From: Actinomycetota bacterium
GTDB taxonomy: Bacteria > Actinomycetota > Nitriliruptoria > Nitriliruptorales > JAHWKO01
NCBI GenBank assembly: GCA_019347675.1
Contig: JAHWKW010000016.1
Location: 1-64,000 of the forward strand
DNA length: 64,000 nucleotides
Direction of reading: 5' to 3'
Below, piece after piece: positions 1-11,997 of this stretch. A program made the translations under genes and the position numbers. A model generated the notes under the pieces. It was not told the DNA's origin. It was given only the letters and a program-made list of their open reading frames with translations, and searched no databases. Every line of letters starts with the position of its first letter. The first letter of the stretch is position 1.

Positions 1-158
1 CCCCCCACGCCCAAGGCGGGCGCCTGACGCTGCACACCGCCGGGCTGGGGTGCCGCTACCACCACCGCCGCTACGACCACCACACATGGCAGATCACCTG
101 GACCCACCAGCGCCCCATCCTGCACCCACCTGGATCCCGCACCGGCCCCGACCCGTGA
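1..158 (+). CDS. C-terminal end of an HNH endonuclease (DUF222-type), partial
   Basis: The frame open from base 3 ends with TGA at 156-158. It reads like the tail of the actinobacterial DUF222/HNH (13E12-like) proteins: a C-R-Y-H-H segment that would carry the last metal-binding Cys/His residues of the HNH finger, then a W-x-I-x-W stretch and a Pro/Gly-rich tail. The rest of the gene lies left of the window. Such genes are often multicopy in actinobacteria and their role is poorly known. The call rests on about 50 residues. The following 220 bases up to the next gene show nothing I can name. Confidence 0.55.
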   Translation, partial: PHAQGGRLTLHTAGLGCRYHHRRYDHHTWQITWTHQRPILHPPGSRTGPDP

Positions 159-379
159 GCCGCCAGGCGCCGCGGCGTTCGGAGCGTCGCGACGATCCGA
201 GCGCCGGATCCCCGCCCGTCGCGGAACCCGCACTGCAGGGCAACACGAGCGGCGGCACGTCACGGCCGCTGCGTGACCTGCGCAGCGCTGTCGCACCTGC
301 CTGGCATCCTCTGCGGTGAGTCGAACGACACCGATGTGATCCGTGGCGCGCGCTCCTGCGCCACGGGGAGGGATGAGCC

Positions 380-769
380 GTGAACACGAAACTCTCGAAC
401 AGCCAGCTGTTGGACAGGGAGCCGGTCGAACGCCCCGACGGGGCGCAGGCCGGCAGCGAACGCCCCGACGGGGCGCAGGTGATGGATGCCGACTGGCTCG
501 CCGAGGTGCTCGACGACGCCGGCCTGCAGGGGGCGCTGCTGCTGCTCGGCGACCCCGAGCCGCACCGTCTGGAGGTCCGCGTGGACGGGGCGTTCGCGAC
601 GGTGGAAGTGGCCGGCGACCTGGGACAGCCCTGCGGGGTCGAGGTCGCCGCTGCTCTGGTCGCCGCGGCTGACGACGGGGCGTGCGTCCGCTGGGCCGTC
701 GCGCTGTCCGCGATCGACGAGGACTTCGGGGCGGACCTGCTCGTGCGGGCCTGGTGCAGCGACGAGTAG
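380..769 (+). CDS. Small acidic hypothetical protein
   Basis: I do not recognise this 129-residue protein. A GTG at 380 lies 9 bases after a purine-rich GGGGAGGG stretch. The first 35 residues contain a duplicated seven-residue unit (ERPDGAQ) encoded by the palindromic repeat at 428-479. From residue 36 the protein looks like a compact alpha/beta domain rich in Asp, Glu, Ala and Leu. An in-frame ATG at 482, directly after the repeat, would give a 95-residue protein without the repeat and may be the true start, in which case the repeat would lie in the leader. It precedes the thiamine riboswitch by 40 bases; nothing ties it to thiamine. Confidence 0.5.
   Translation: MNTKLSNSQLLDREPVERPDGAQAGSERPDGAQVMDADWLAEVLDDAGLQGALLLLGDPEPHRLEVRVDGAFATVEVAGDLGQPCGVEVAAALVAAADDGACVRWAVALSAIDEDFGADLLVRAWCSDE
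428..479 (+). repeat. Two direct copies of a 22-bp palindrome-bearing unit, 30-bp period
   Basis: Bases 428-449 and 458-479 are identical. Each copy contains the inverted repeat CGCCCC-GAC-GGGGCG, able to form a six-base-pair hairpin. The period of 30 keeps the reading frame. Two copies without a spacer array do not make a CRISPR. Confidence 0.85.
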
Positions 770-805
770 CCCCGGCGGCGCTCCCGGTGACCGGTATCGT
801 GGATC

Positions 806-906
806 GTGCACGGGAGCCCTGCGGGCTGAGAGGGTGGCGCAGCCGGTCCGCCGTCGCGCCGCCGACCGTCACAACCTGATCCGGGTCATGCCGGCGAAGG
901 GAGCCA
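806..906 (+). promoter_or_regulatory. TPP riboswitch (THI element)
   Basis: The leader contains the conserved blocks of the thiamine pyrophosphate aptamer: GGGAGCCC, GCTGAGAGGG at about 825, then AACCTGATCCGGGTCATG at 873-890 and CCGGCGAAGGGA just before the start codon. It lies directly upstream of thiO. The last aptamer strand ends about 6 bases before the ATG at 911 and overlaps the ribosome-binding region (AAGGGAG). TPP binding would therefore probably block translation initiation of the thiOSGE operon. I see no separate terminator hairpin. Confidence 0.93.
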
Positions 907-910
907 CCAA

Positions 911-2106
911 ATGGCGCCGGACATCAGCCGTCCCGACGCGCCCGACGTCGTAGTCGTCGGAGCCGGCGTGATCGGGCTGAGCAGCGCCTGGCGGCTGGCA
1001 CAAGCCGGAGCCACGGTCACCGTGGTCGACGAGCGGCCCGGCCGTGGGGCGTCGTGGGCCGCCGCGGGGATGCTGGCACCGGTCAGCGAGGCCCACTACG
1101 GGGAAGAGGCGCTGCTGCAACTGAACCTCGCGTCGCACGACCGCTGGCCGAGCTTCGCCGCCGAACTGGCCGAGGTATCCGGCCGCGACCCCGGCTACCG
1201 CCAGTGCGGCACGCTCGTGATCGCGCGTGACGCCGACGACCGCGCCGCTCTCGACGACCTGCACGACTTCCACCTGCGGCTGGGGCTGAGCGTCACGCGG
1301 CTTCGTTCCCGCGCGTGCCGCGACCTCGAACCCGCCCTGGCCCCCACCGTCCGCGGCGGCCTGCACGCCCCAGACGACCACCAGGTCGACAACCGGGCGC
1401 TCCTCGATGCGCTCCTGGCCGCCTGCGAACGGGCCGGGGTCCAGCTGGTCACCGCACGTGCCGCCGCGATCGACCGCGACCGTGACCGCGTCAGCGGGGT
1501 GCGGCTCGACGGCCACGACACGATCCCTGCCCGGACCGTGGTCCTCGCCGCCGGGGCTTGGTCGGCCAGCATCGACGGTGTCCCGCCGCTGCCGGTCCGG
1601 CCGGTCAAAGGTCAGTTGCTACACCTGCGCGAGCCGCGGACGTCGGCATTGCACGCGGTGACTCCACCGTTGCTGCACCACAACGTCCGGGCCGTCCGTG
1701 GCCGCCCCGACCGCCCCGCCGTCTACCTGGTCCCCCGCGGTGACGGCCGCATCATCGTGGGCGCCACGGTCGAGGAGCGTGGCACGGACGTCACGGTCAC
1801 CGCCGGGGCGGTCCTCGACCTGCTGCGAGAGGCGTACGAGCTGGTGCCGGGCATCACCGAGCTGCAGCTCACCGAGACCGTCGCGGGGCTACGCCCCGGC
1901 AGCCCCGACAACGCCCCTCTGATCGGCCCGGGCGGACTCGACGGGCTGATCGTGGCGACCGGCCACTTCCGCAACGGGATCCTCCTCGCGCCGATCACCG
2001 CCGACGCGGTGACCGCGGTCGTCGTCGATCGCGCCCTTCCGCCGCCGGTGGCGGCGTTCACGCCGGCACGCTTCGCCGACGCCGGACACGGGGTGGAGGA
2101 GGCCGG

Positions 2107-2110
<4 letters not shown>
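911..2110 (+). CDS. thiO: Glycine oxidase ThiO
   Basis: FAD-dependent glycine oxidase (399 residues), which supplies dehydroglycine (iminoacetate) for the thiazole ring of thiamine in aerobic bacteria. A Rossmann motif V-V-G-A-G-V-I-G lies at residues 15-22, followed by the usual E/D at the end of beta-2 and the R-G-A-S-W-A-A-A-G-M-L flavin-binding loop of the DAO family. The C-terminus has G-H-F-R-N-G-I-L-L-A-P, a DAO-family signature. It starts at ATG 911 immediately after the TPP riboswitch, is first in the thi operon, and overlaps thiS by four bases (GTGA). Confidence 0.95.
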
Positions 2111-3790
<1,680 letters not shown>

Positions 3791-3839
3791 AAGGCCCATC
3801 TCGCAGACCGCGCCTCACGGGGCGGCCGATGGGGTTTAC

Positions 3840-3854
3840 TGCACGCTCCGTGCA
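3840..3854 (+). promoter_or_regulatory. Inverted repeat between thiE and the MoxR/VWA operon
   Basis: TGCACG-CTC-CGTGCA is a perfect six-base-pair inverted repeat in the 117-base gap before the gene at 3908. It could be an operator or part of a weak terminator. No T-run follows, so I cannot decide. Confidence 0.3.
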
Positions 3855-3907
3855 ACCGCGGCGGGGGCTGCCGACGTCGTACGCACGGCGACGAACGAGG
3901 AGGCGAC

Positions 3908-6304
3908 GTGCCCCCGCACCCGACGTGGACGGCGACGCTGGGATCGGTCGTCGCGGCCACCACGTTGGGGATCGCGGCGCTAGCCGCCCCGGCCGGCGCC
4001 GCCGCCACCCCCGCCGTCGCAGAGACCTCGCCTGCCGCCGCCCAGCCGGGCGACGTCGAACGGCTCGGCCTGGAGGCGACCGCCGGGTTCGACGGACGGT
4101 TCATCGCCGGGACGTGGGTCCCGGTCACCGTCAGCCTCGCACCCGAACGTCTCGTCGCCGGTGTGCTCGACGTCGACGTGCGCCTCGAGAACGGGGGGCG
4201 GCTCACCGAGACGCGACCGTTCGAGGTCGCCGGCGGGTCGCGGAAGCGCTTCCGTGTGGTCGTGCCGCCGGTGGCGGACCTCACCGTGACCGTCCGCCCG
4301 GACGGTGAGGAACCGGTCCAGGTCCGTCCCGGCACCCAGCAACGGGTCGCCGGCGGGGCGTTCCTGGTCGGCGTGCTCGGCGCGGTCCCGGCGGACCCCC
4401 CAGCGGTCGAGTCCGTCGCGACACGCCGCCGCGCCGTGTACGTGTCGGTCGACCCGGAGTGGCTGGCGCTGTCGGCCCACGCCCTGGACAGCGTCGGGAC
4501 GCTGGTGGCGCACGCGCAAGACCTGCAGCGTCTCCCGGATCCTGCACGGCGGACACTGGCCGCGGCGGTGGCCGGCGGCGTGGACCTGACCGTCGTGGCC
4601 GACCGGCCCGGTCCGGTGGACCTGGGGGTGACGTCACCCGCCACCGCCCGCGGCGAGGACGGGACGCTCACCGCAGAGCCGGGCGCGTGGGTCCTCACCG
4701 AGGCGGACCTGTCCGGCCCGCCGACGCACCGCACCGACCCGGCCGCGGGCGTGGGGCGCGTGATCGCCGCCGCCGCCCCGCTCGGACGCGGCCGCGTCGC
4801 GGTGGTCGCGGTGCCGCTCGGGGCCCCGGGGCTGGGCCGCGACGCCGCGCTGTGGTCCCACCTGCTGCAACCGGCCGCGGACCGGGACGGCGCCACGCAG
4901 CCGACCACGACCACGCAGATGCTGAACACGTCGCAAGCCGTGCTGTCGGGGAGCGACCTGGCGCTGCCGACCCTGCCGTGGTTGACCGCGTTCCTGGTGC
5001 TGTACGTGGCGGCGGTCGGTCCCGGTAACGCGCTGGTGCTGTCGCGTCTGGGACGCCGAGAGCTGGCGTGGGTGACGGTCCCGGCCGTGACGGTCGCGTT
5101 CGCGGTCGGTGCGTTCGCCGCGAGTGCGGTCGCATCCCCACCGACGGGCGTGGCGGCGTCTGCGTTGACCTGGGTCGACGGGCACGGCAGTGAGCTGGCG
5201 CTGGCGGCGGTCCGCGCCCCACGCCCCGGCCACCACACCCTGACCCTGCCCGGACAGGGTTGGGACGTGGTCGCCGGTGCGTTACGCGAACCGGCGGTGC
5301 TGACCCGGGGCGGCGACGTCGAGGTCGGCTTCGAGCTCGAGGCGCTGGAGGCCGGGACGGTCTTGGCGTGGCGCACCGGCACCGGTGACCCGCCGCTGCA
5401 GGTAACCGCATCCGCCGGGGCGGGCGGGGTACGGGCCACTGTCCGCAACGTCTCGGACCGCCCGGTCGACGACATCCGGCTCTTGAGCGCCGGGGAGGAG
5501 CGCCGCATCGGCGGTCTGGAGCCCGGACAGCAACGCGACGTCGAGGTCCACTCCCGGACCGAGCTGCGCCCGTCCGACCCGTGGGACGGCGAACACCAGT
5601 TCCTCGGGGACCGCGGGCCTCGGGGTGGTCCGGAGCTGCCGATGTCCCTGGCGACTGTGCTGCAGTGGGAGATCCTCGATCGCTCACCGGGGCTGGTGTG
5701 GGCGGTCGGGTCGCTGCCCGGACAGACCGGCAGCCCGGTCCGGGCCGACGGTCGACCGGCCGGCGACGAAGGCAGCCTGGTGGCGGTGGGGGTCCGCCCG
5801 ACGCTGGCCGGTGATCGGTTCCTCTCGCCGTACACGGTGTCCCGGGCCGTGGTGGCCACGGCCGGCATGGGCGGCGAGAGGGGCGGTCCGTCGCCGAACG
5901 CGCTCGTGGACGTCGAGTCGGTGGTGCTGCGTTACCGCCTGCCGGTGGCCGGCGACCTGCAAGCGCTGGTCGCCACATTGGACGAGGGGTGGCGGGAACC
6001 CGGGCCACACGGGCCGCCGGTCGCGGTGCCGGAGGTCGTCTGCGACGATCGGGGGGTGTGCAGCGACGTGGAACTGCCCCGGCCGGTGCCGGCAGGTCCA
6101 GCAGGTCCCGGCGAGACCGAGCTCGAGGTGTGGGACGTGCGAGCCGGCGCCTGGGCGCCCCTGGCGGACGTCTTCGCCGACGGCGAGGCCGATCCGGCAC
6201 GGACGGTCAGCCCCCTGGGCGAGGTCCACGTCCGCGCCGTGCCGCAAGACGTCTTCGAGTTCGCCGGCCGGGGGGTCGGTGCCCGGCTGGGAGGGCAGCG
6301 GTGA
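3908..6304 (+). CDS. Secreted/membrane protein at the head of the MoxR-VWA-ABC operon
   Basis: This 798-residue protein has no family I can name. A signal peptide is followed from about residue 50 by beta-rich sequence starting with a segment on ligands or surface strands (F-I-A-G-T-W-V-P-V). Two hydrophobic helices lie at about 356-380 and 387-408, and the remaining half is again beta-rich and presumably extracytoplasmic. The GTG at 3908 is preceded by AGGAGG at 3898-3903. It overlaps the ABC ATPase by four bases, so it is probably translationally coupled to it. By analogy with proteins in other MoxR/VWA clusters it may be a receptor or scaffold on the outer face, but this is inference. Confidence 0.75.
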   Translation: MPPHPTWTATLGSVVAATTLGIAALAAPAGAAATPAVAETSPAAAQPGDVERLGLEATAGFDGRFIAGTWVPVTVSLAPERLVAGVLDVDVRLENGGRLTETRPFEVAGGSRKRFRVVVPPVADLTVTVRPDGEEPVQVRPGTQQRVAGGAFLVGVLGAVPADPPAVESVATRRRAVYVSVDPEWLALSAHALDSVGTLVAHAQDLQRLPDPARRTLAAAVAGGVDLTVVADRPGPVDLGVTSPATARGEDGTLTAEPGAWVLTEADLSGPPTHRTDPAAGVGRVIAAAAPLGRGRVAVVAVPLGAPGLGRDAALWSHLLQPAADRDGATQPTTTTQMLNTSQAVLSGSDLALPTLPWLTAFLVLYVAAVGPGNALVLSRLGRRELAWVTVPAVTVAFAVGAFAASAVASPPTGVAASALTWVDGHGSELALAAVRAPRPGHHTLTLPGQGWDVVAGALREPAVLTRGGDVEVGFELEALEAGTVLAWRTGTGDPPLQVTASAGAGGVRATVRNVSDRPVDDIRLLSAGEERRIGGLEPGQQRDVEVHSRTELRPSDPWDGEHQFLGDRGPRGGPELPMSLATVLQWEILDRSPGLVWAVGSLPGQTGSPVRADGRPAGDEGSLVAVGVRPTLAGDRFLSPYTVSRAVVATAGMGGERGGPSPNALVDVESVVLRYRLPVAGDLQALVATLDEGWREPGPHGPPVAVPEVVCDDRGVCSDVELPRPVPAGPAGPGETELEVWDVRAGAWAPLADVFADGEADPARTVSPLGEVHVRAVPQDVFEFAGRGVGARLGGQR

Positions 6305-7284
6305 GCGCCACCGACGTGCAGCCCGCCGCCTCCAGCGAGCAGCCCGTCCCGGCCGCTGTCCGCGTCCGGGGGCTGACCAAGCGGTACGGGCGGCTGGCTG
6401 CGGTCGACCGCCTCGACCTCGACGTCCCCACCGGGTCGGTGTTCGGGCTGATCGGCCCGAACGGTGCGGGGAAGACCACCGCGATGCTGGCGCTGGTGAC
6501 CTTGCTGGTCCCCGACGAGGGCACGATCGAGGTGTTCGGCCACGACGCCCGCCGCGACCCCCGCGCGGTCCGCGGCGCCGTGGGCTACATGCCGGACTTC
6601 TTCGGGGTGTACGAGGGGCTGACGTGCGAGGAGTACCTCGACTTCTTCGCTGCGGCGTACCGCATCCCAGCCGACCAGCGACGCCGGCAGGTCAGCGACC
6701 TCCTCGAGCTGGTCGAGCTGCCGCACAAGGCCACCACCGACGTGTCGGGCCTGTCGCGCGGGATGCAGCAGCGACTGGGGCTGGCCCGGGCGCTGGTGCA
6801 CGACCCGCAGCTGCTCGTCCTCGACGAGCCAGCCAGCGGACTGGACCCTCGAGCCCGGGTGGACCTGCGCGAGATCCTCCTCGAGCTCGCCCGTCAGGGG
6901 CGGACCATCCTGATCAGCTCGCACATCCTGGCCGAGTTGGAGGAGGTCTGCGACCGGGTGGGGATCATCGAGGCGGGCCGGATGCTGGCACAGGGCACCC
7001 CCCACGACATCCGCGGGCGGCTGCAAGCGCGGGTCACGGTGGTCGCACGGGTCCTGGGCGGCCCGCCAGGGCTGGAGCTTGCCGATCAGGTCGCGACGGC
7101 GTACGGCGCGCAGTCGCGGGTGGACAACGGTCAGCTCGTGATCGAGCTGGCCGGACACGACGACGACGCTGCGGACCTGTTGGCTGCGCTGGTCGCGGCC
7201 GGGGTGCGCGTCGCCGAGTACCGCGAAGAGCGTGGCGGTCTCGAGCGGCTGTTCCTCAGCGTCACGGAGGGGATCGTCCGATGA
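6301..7284 (+). CDS. ABC transporter ATP-binding protein
   Basis: ATPase subunit (327 residues) of an ABC-2 type exporter of the CcmA/NatA class. Walker A G-P-N-G-A-G-K-T-T has its lysine at 58, the signature L-S-R-G-M-Q-Q-R starts at 151, Walker B L-V-L-D-E-P has Asp175-Glu176, and the switch histidine is in I-S-S-H. A C-terminal extension of about 90 residues resembles the regulatory tail of this class. It is coupled by four-base overlaps to the membrane protein before it and the permease after it, so all three are likely made together. The substrate is unknown. Confidence 0.92.
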   Translation: MSATDVQPAASSEQPVPAAVRVRGLTKRYGRLAAVDRLDLDVPTGSVFGLIGPNGAGKTTAMLALVTLLVPDEGTIEVFGHDARRDPRAVRGAVGYMPDFFGVYEGLTCEEYLDFFAAAYRIPADQRRRQVSDLLELVELPHKATTDVSGLSRGMQQRLGLARALVHDPQLLVLDEPASGLDPRARVDLREILLELARQGRTILISSHILAELEEVCDRVGIIEAGRMLAQGTPHDIRGRLQARVTVVARVLGGPPGLELADQVATAYGAQSRVDNGQLVIELAGHDDDAADLLAALVAAGVRVAEYREERGGLERLFLSVTEGIVR

Positions 7285-8348
7285 GGCGCTTGGCGCCCAA
7301 CCCGGTGCTCCAGCGTGAGCTCACCGAGCGCTGGCGCGGGCGGCGCGCCTTCGTGGTGCTGACCGCGTACGTGACGTTGCTCGCGTTGGTGACCCGCGGG
7401 CTGTACTGGCTCGGGCAGTTGGTCATCCGGTCGGACATGGGCTTCATGGGGATCGCATCCGGCCCGGCGCTCGGACGGTTCCTGTCGGAGAACCTGCTCG
7501 GGATCGTGCTGTTCCTGGTGCTGTTCATCACACCCGGTTACGCCGCGGCGCAGATCTCCGGAGAGCGCGAACGCCGCAGCCTCCCGCTGCTGCAGGTGAC
7601 GCTCCTACGTCCGGTTCAGATCGTCCTCGGCAAGCTCGGAGCGTCGCTGGCGTGGCTGGTGCTCCTGGTCCTGGCCGCGATGCCGTTCGTCGCGGCCGCC
7701 TTCTTCCTCGGCGGCGTCGCGATCGGTGACCTCGTCCGCGCCACCGCGTACATCGTGGGGTTGGCGGTCGCGATCGCCGGGATGGCGCTGGGGATCTCGT
7801 CGTTGACCCGGCGCACGTCGGCCTCGGTGGTCCTGACCTACGGGCTGGTCCTGGCGCTGGTGTTCGGGTCGCTGTTCCTGGTCGCCGCCGAGATGGCGGT
7901 CAAGGCCACCACCGGGCGGTTCGACGAGCGCCCCGTCTCCCTGTACGCCAACCCGTTCTACGGGCTGGCGGACGCCGCCCGCGTGCGGCGGTCCGACTTC
8001 GGCGGGCAGCTGCCGAGCGTGCTGACGATCTTCGGGGTGGCCCTGCCCGGCGAGATGGCGTTCGAGGAGCCCGTGCCGTTGGCCCCGCCCCCCGACCTGC
8101 CGCCACCGCCACCGCGGGCGGTGCCGGTGCCCCCGGACGGTGTCCGCGGGCGCGCCGTCGGACAGGCCCCCGCACCCCGCGGGGCTCCCGTGTGGCTGGT
8201 GGTCCTCGGCGTGTACGGGACGATGGGGGCCACGGGCCTCACGATCGCGACGCTGCGCGTCCGGCCGGGCTCGACCGTCGCGCGGGCAGGTCGGCAGGCC
8301 GCCCGCCCGCCCGGCCGCCAACCACGCGCGCAGGCGGGGGCGTCGTGA
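7281..8348 (+). CDS. ABC-2 type permease
   Basis: Polytopic membrane protein (355 residues) with the N-terminal N-P-V-L-x-R-E-L-T-E-R segment and the following helix seen in ABC-2 permeases that work with NatA-type ATPases. At least six hydrophobic helices occur. The element I-S-G-E-R-E-R-R-S-L-P-L-L just after the second helix is the coupling-helix region. A Pro-rich linker (from about residue 265) precedes the last helix and a basic tail. The ATG overlaps the ATPase stop (ATGA), and its own stop overlaps the next gene. Confidence 0.88.
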   Translation: MRRLAPNPVLQRELTERWRGRRAFVVLTAYVTLLALVTRGLYWLGQLVIRSDMGFMGIASGPALGRFLSENLLGIVLFLVLFITPGYAAAQISGERERRSLPLLQVTLLRPVQIVLGKLGASLAWLVLLVLAAMPFVAAAFFLGGVAIGDLVRATAYIVGLAVAIAGMALGISSLTRRTSASVVLTYGLVLALVFGSLFLVAAEMAVKATTGRFDERPVSLYANPFYGLADAARVRRSDFGGQLPSVLTIFGVALPGEMAFEEPVPLAPPPDLPPPPPRAVPVPPDGVRGRAVGQAPAPRGAPVWLVVLGVYGTMGATGLTIATLRVRPGSTVARAGRQAARPPGRQPRAQAGAS

Positions 8349-10048
8349 GCGCCGGCGTCACGGAGCGGACCGCACCAACCGAGCACCGCCCCGAACGCCC
8401 GGCCACACCCAACCTCGATCGGCTGGTCAAGCGGGCACGCCGACGGATGCGGCTCAACCGTGCGGTGGCGTTCTCCGGGCCGGTGCTGCTCGCCGCCGGG
8501 GTGGCCGGCCTGGCGTGGGTGGCGCTGTCACGGGTGGTGATCGTTCCGGCCGCCGACCGGATGGTCGGGACCGGGCTGGCACTGGCCGCCGTCATCGCGG
8601 TCACCGCCGCCGCGGCGGTGCGCATCCCGGGACGGTGGGCGGCGCTGGCGGCCGACCGGTGGCTGGACAGCCGCGACCGGTTCACCACCGCCGTGGAACT
8701 GTCCGCACTCGCCGACCGCGGGGCGGTGGCGGCGCGTCAGGTCGCCGAGGCCGAGGCGGCCGCCGGCGGCATCGACCGCTTCCCGCAGCGACCGGCTGCC
8801 CCCACACGGTTGTTGGCGGCGGGTGCGGCGCTGGTGCTGCTGGCCGGGTGGGCGGCGACGGTCGACAACCCCCGCGACGCGGAACGGGCACGGCTGGCCG
8901 CCGAGGAAGCGGCGGTCCGCACGCAAGCCGACGAGCTGCGCCGCCGCGCCGAGGAGCTCCGCGCCGACGACACAACCCGCGGCGACGCACTCGCCGAGCG
9001 GCTCGAGCAGCTGGCTGAGCGGCTGGAGCTGGCCGACCTCGAGCAGGCGCTGGAGGAGCTGTCGCAGGCCCGCGGGGATCTGTCGGTCCAGCTCGACGCC
9101 GACCTGCCCGGTCAGCGCACGGCCCTGTCGGGGTTGGCCAAGGAGCTGGCTCGAGCGCCGCTCGGGTCGGGCGACTCCGTCCGAGCGCAGCTGGAGGACC
9201 TGGCCCGCCGGCTGCAGGACGAGTCGCTGGGATCCGACCAGCTGGCTGGCCTGGCGCAGCGCCTCACCGACCTGTCCGGCGCGTTGAAGGCCGGCCAGCC
9301 GCAGATCGCCGCTGCGCTGGGCGGCGCCGCCGGGGCGGCGGCTGCGGGCGATCAGCGGGGCGCGGCCGGGGCGGTGCGCGACGCCTCGGAGGCGGTCGCC
9401 GACGCGATCGGGGCGCTCTCGGCGCAGGAGGCGACGGCCCGCGCGCACGCGGCGGTGTCCGACGCGGCGGACGCTCTGCGCGGGGTCCGCGACGGCCAAG
9501 GCCAGGGCCAAGGCCAAGGCCAAGGACAGGGCCAAAGCCAAGGCCAAGGACAGGGCCAAAGCCAAGGCCAAGGCCAAGGCCAAGGCCAAAGCCAAGGCCA
9601 AGGCCAAGGCCAAGGCCAAGGCCAAGGCCAAGGCCAGGGTCAGGGTCAGGGCGGAGGGGGCGGTGGCGGCAACCCCAGCGGGAACGTCCGCGTCGACAGC
9701 CATGGCGGTCATGGCGGCCGCGGTGGCCCGTCGCCGGGCGCGGTCGGGACGGGGAACAACGTGTCCGCGGACCTGGACCTGTCGACGATCTTCGACCCGC
9801 CGTCGCGGGCGGTGGCCGACGCAGACGACATCCACCTCGGCGGGGGCGACAGCGGCACCGGTCCCGACCGTCGCAGCGGCACGGTGACCGGCCAAGGCCA
9901 GCGCAGCGGCGCGCTCGTCCCCTACCGCGACGTCCTGCCCCGCTACCACGACGCAGCCACCCGCGCGATCCAACGGCCGGGGTTCCCCGTGCGGCTACGG
10001 CCGGTCGTGCGCAGCTACTTCGACCGCCTCGGCGGCGTCACCGAGTGA
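8345..10048 (+). CDS. Membrane-anchored coiled-coil protein with Gln-Gly repeat
   Basis: 567 residues with three predicted membrane helices at about 41-61, 74-92 and 155-172. A long Ala/Glu/Leu/Arg-rich coiled coil spans about 176-380. Then come 26 consecutive Gly-Gln or Ser-Gln dipeptides (384-435), a poly-Gly stretch, and a C-terminal domain of about 100 residues ending in a Y-R-D-V-L-P-x-Y segment. The organisation recalls the large DUF4175-type proteins found beside MoxR/DUF58/VWA genes in several phyla, though I cannot confirm homology. The GTG overlaps the permease stop; the MoxR gene follows after 10 bases. It may be the elastic membrane component of the complex. Confidence 0.78.
   Translation: MSAGVTERTAPTEHRPERPATPNLDRLVKRARRRMRLNRAVAFSGPVLLAAGVAGLAWVALSRVVIVPAADRMVGTGLALAAVIAVTAAAAVRIPGRWAALAADRWLDSRDRFTTAVELSALADRGAVAARQVAEAEAAAGGIDRFPQRPAAPTRLLAAGAALVLLAGWAATVDNPRDAERARLAAEEAAVRTQADELRRRAEELRADDTTRGDALAERLEQLAERLELADLEQALEELSQARGDLSVQLDADLPGQRTALSGLAKELARAPLGSGDSVRAQLEDLARRLQDESLGSDQLAGLAQRLTDLSGALKAGQPQIAAALGGAAGAAAAGDQRGAAGAVRDASEAVADAIGALSAQEATARAHAAVSDAADALRGVRDGQGQGQGQGQGQGQSQGQGQGQSQGQGQGQGQSQGQGQGQGQGQGQGQGQGQGGGGGGGNPSGNVRVDSHGGHGGRGGPSPGAVGTGNNVSADLDLSTIFDPPSRAVADADDIHLGGGDSGTGPDRRSGTVTGQGQRSGALVPYRDVLPRYHDAATRAIQRPGFPVRLRPVVRSYFDRLGGVTE
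9494..9649 (+). repeat. In-frame hexanucleotide repeat (GGCCAA)n encoding (Gly-Gln)n
   Basis: About 26 units of GGCCAA and near variants (GGCCAG, GGACAG, AGCCAA, GGTCAG) run without interruption inside the coiled-coil protein gene. Every unit is six bases, so expansion or contraction keeps the frame and changes the linker by two residues at a time. The mixture of variants suggests repeated duplication followed by drift. Confidence 0.95.
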
Positions 10049-10058
10049 GGAGCATCCC

Positions 10059-11108
<1,050 letters not shown>

Positions 11109-11112
11109 CCGC

Positions 11113-11997
11113 ATGACCCGACCCGGCCGGCTGCTCGCGCCGGAGATCGTGGCGCGCTTGGCGCCACTGCGGTTGGCGACCCGCCGGCGGGTGCAGGGCC
11201 GGTACGCGGGCAGCCACCGTTCGCGGCGGTACGGCGCGTCGCTGGACTTCGCCGACCACCGCCAGTACGTCCCCGGCGACGACCCGCGCCGGCTCGACGT
11301 CGCGGCGTACCAGCGGCTGGGCCGCCTCCTGGTCAAGCTGTACGAGGCCGAGGACGAGGCCGCGGTGCGGGTCGTGGTGGACCTGTCGGCGTCGATGGGG
11401 TTCGGGCGCAAAGCGCACACCGCCCGCGAGGTCGCGGCGGTGTTCGCGGCCCTGGCCCACAACGGCCAGGACCGGGCCCGGGTCCTGCTGGCCGGTGCGC
11501 AAGGCGTCGATGCCGGACCGTGGTTCCGCGGGGCGGGTGGCCTGCCCCCGGTCGAGGCACGGCTGTTGGCCGCGGCGACCGATCCTCACAGCGCCCGCCC
11601 CGACCTGGCGGGCGCGATCCGCCGAGCACGCGGCGAGGGGCCGGCCGGCCCCACCGTGGTGGTCTCCGACCTGCTCGACGACGCCTGGCCGGACGCGGTC
11701 CGGGCGCTGGCGGCGGGGCGGGGCGACGGCGTGGTGGTGCACCTGCTCGGCCGTGAGGACCTCGAACCGGGAGTCCGCGGTGACCTGCGCCTCGCCGACG
11801 CCGAGACCGACGAGGAGCTGGAGGTCGGGATCGACGAGGAGGCGCTGGCCGCCTACCAGGCGACCTGCGAGGCGTGGCTCGCGCAGGTGGAGGCGGCCTG
11901 CGGGCGGCACGGGATCGCCTACGCCCGCCTGATCGACGACGCGTCGGTCGAGGAGCTGGCGACCGGCACGCTGCGCCGCCTCGGGGTCGTGGCGTGA
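11113..11997 (+). CDS. DUF58 domain protein
   Basis: A 294-residue DUF58 protein, the constant partner of MoxR ATPases. The signature region at about residues 35-75 (S-R-R-Y-G-A-S-L-D-F-A-D-H-R-x-Y-x-P-G-D-D-x-R-x-L-D) is followed by a VWA-like fold whose MIDAS-like motif is D-L-S-A-S-M. No membrane helix is visible, so it probably works in the cytoplasm with MoxR. The stop overlaps the next gene start (GTGA). Confidence 0.94.
   Translation: MTRPGRLLAPEIVARLAPLRLATRRRVQGRYAGSHRSRRYGASLDFADHRQYVPGDDPRRLDVAAYQRLGRLLVKLYEAEDEAAVRVVVDLSASMGFGRKAHTAREVAAVFAALAHNGQDRARVLLAGAQGVDAGPWFRGAGGLPPVEARLLAAATDPHSARPDLAGAIRRARGEGPAGPTVVVSDLLDDAWPDAVRALAAGRGDGVVVHLLGREDLEPGVRGDLRLADAETDEELEVGIDEEALAAYQATCEAWLAQVEAACGRHGIAYARLIDDASVEELATGTLRRLGVVA

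Noticed and set aside
428-479. CRISPR-like repeat
   Set aside because: Only two copies with an eight-base gap, inside or next to a gene, no cas genes.
9494-9649. Non-coding satellite repeat
   Set aside because: The array stays in frame within a long gene and encodes a regular dipeptide.
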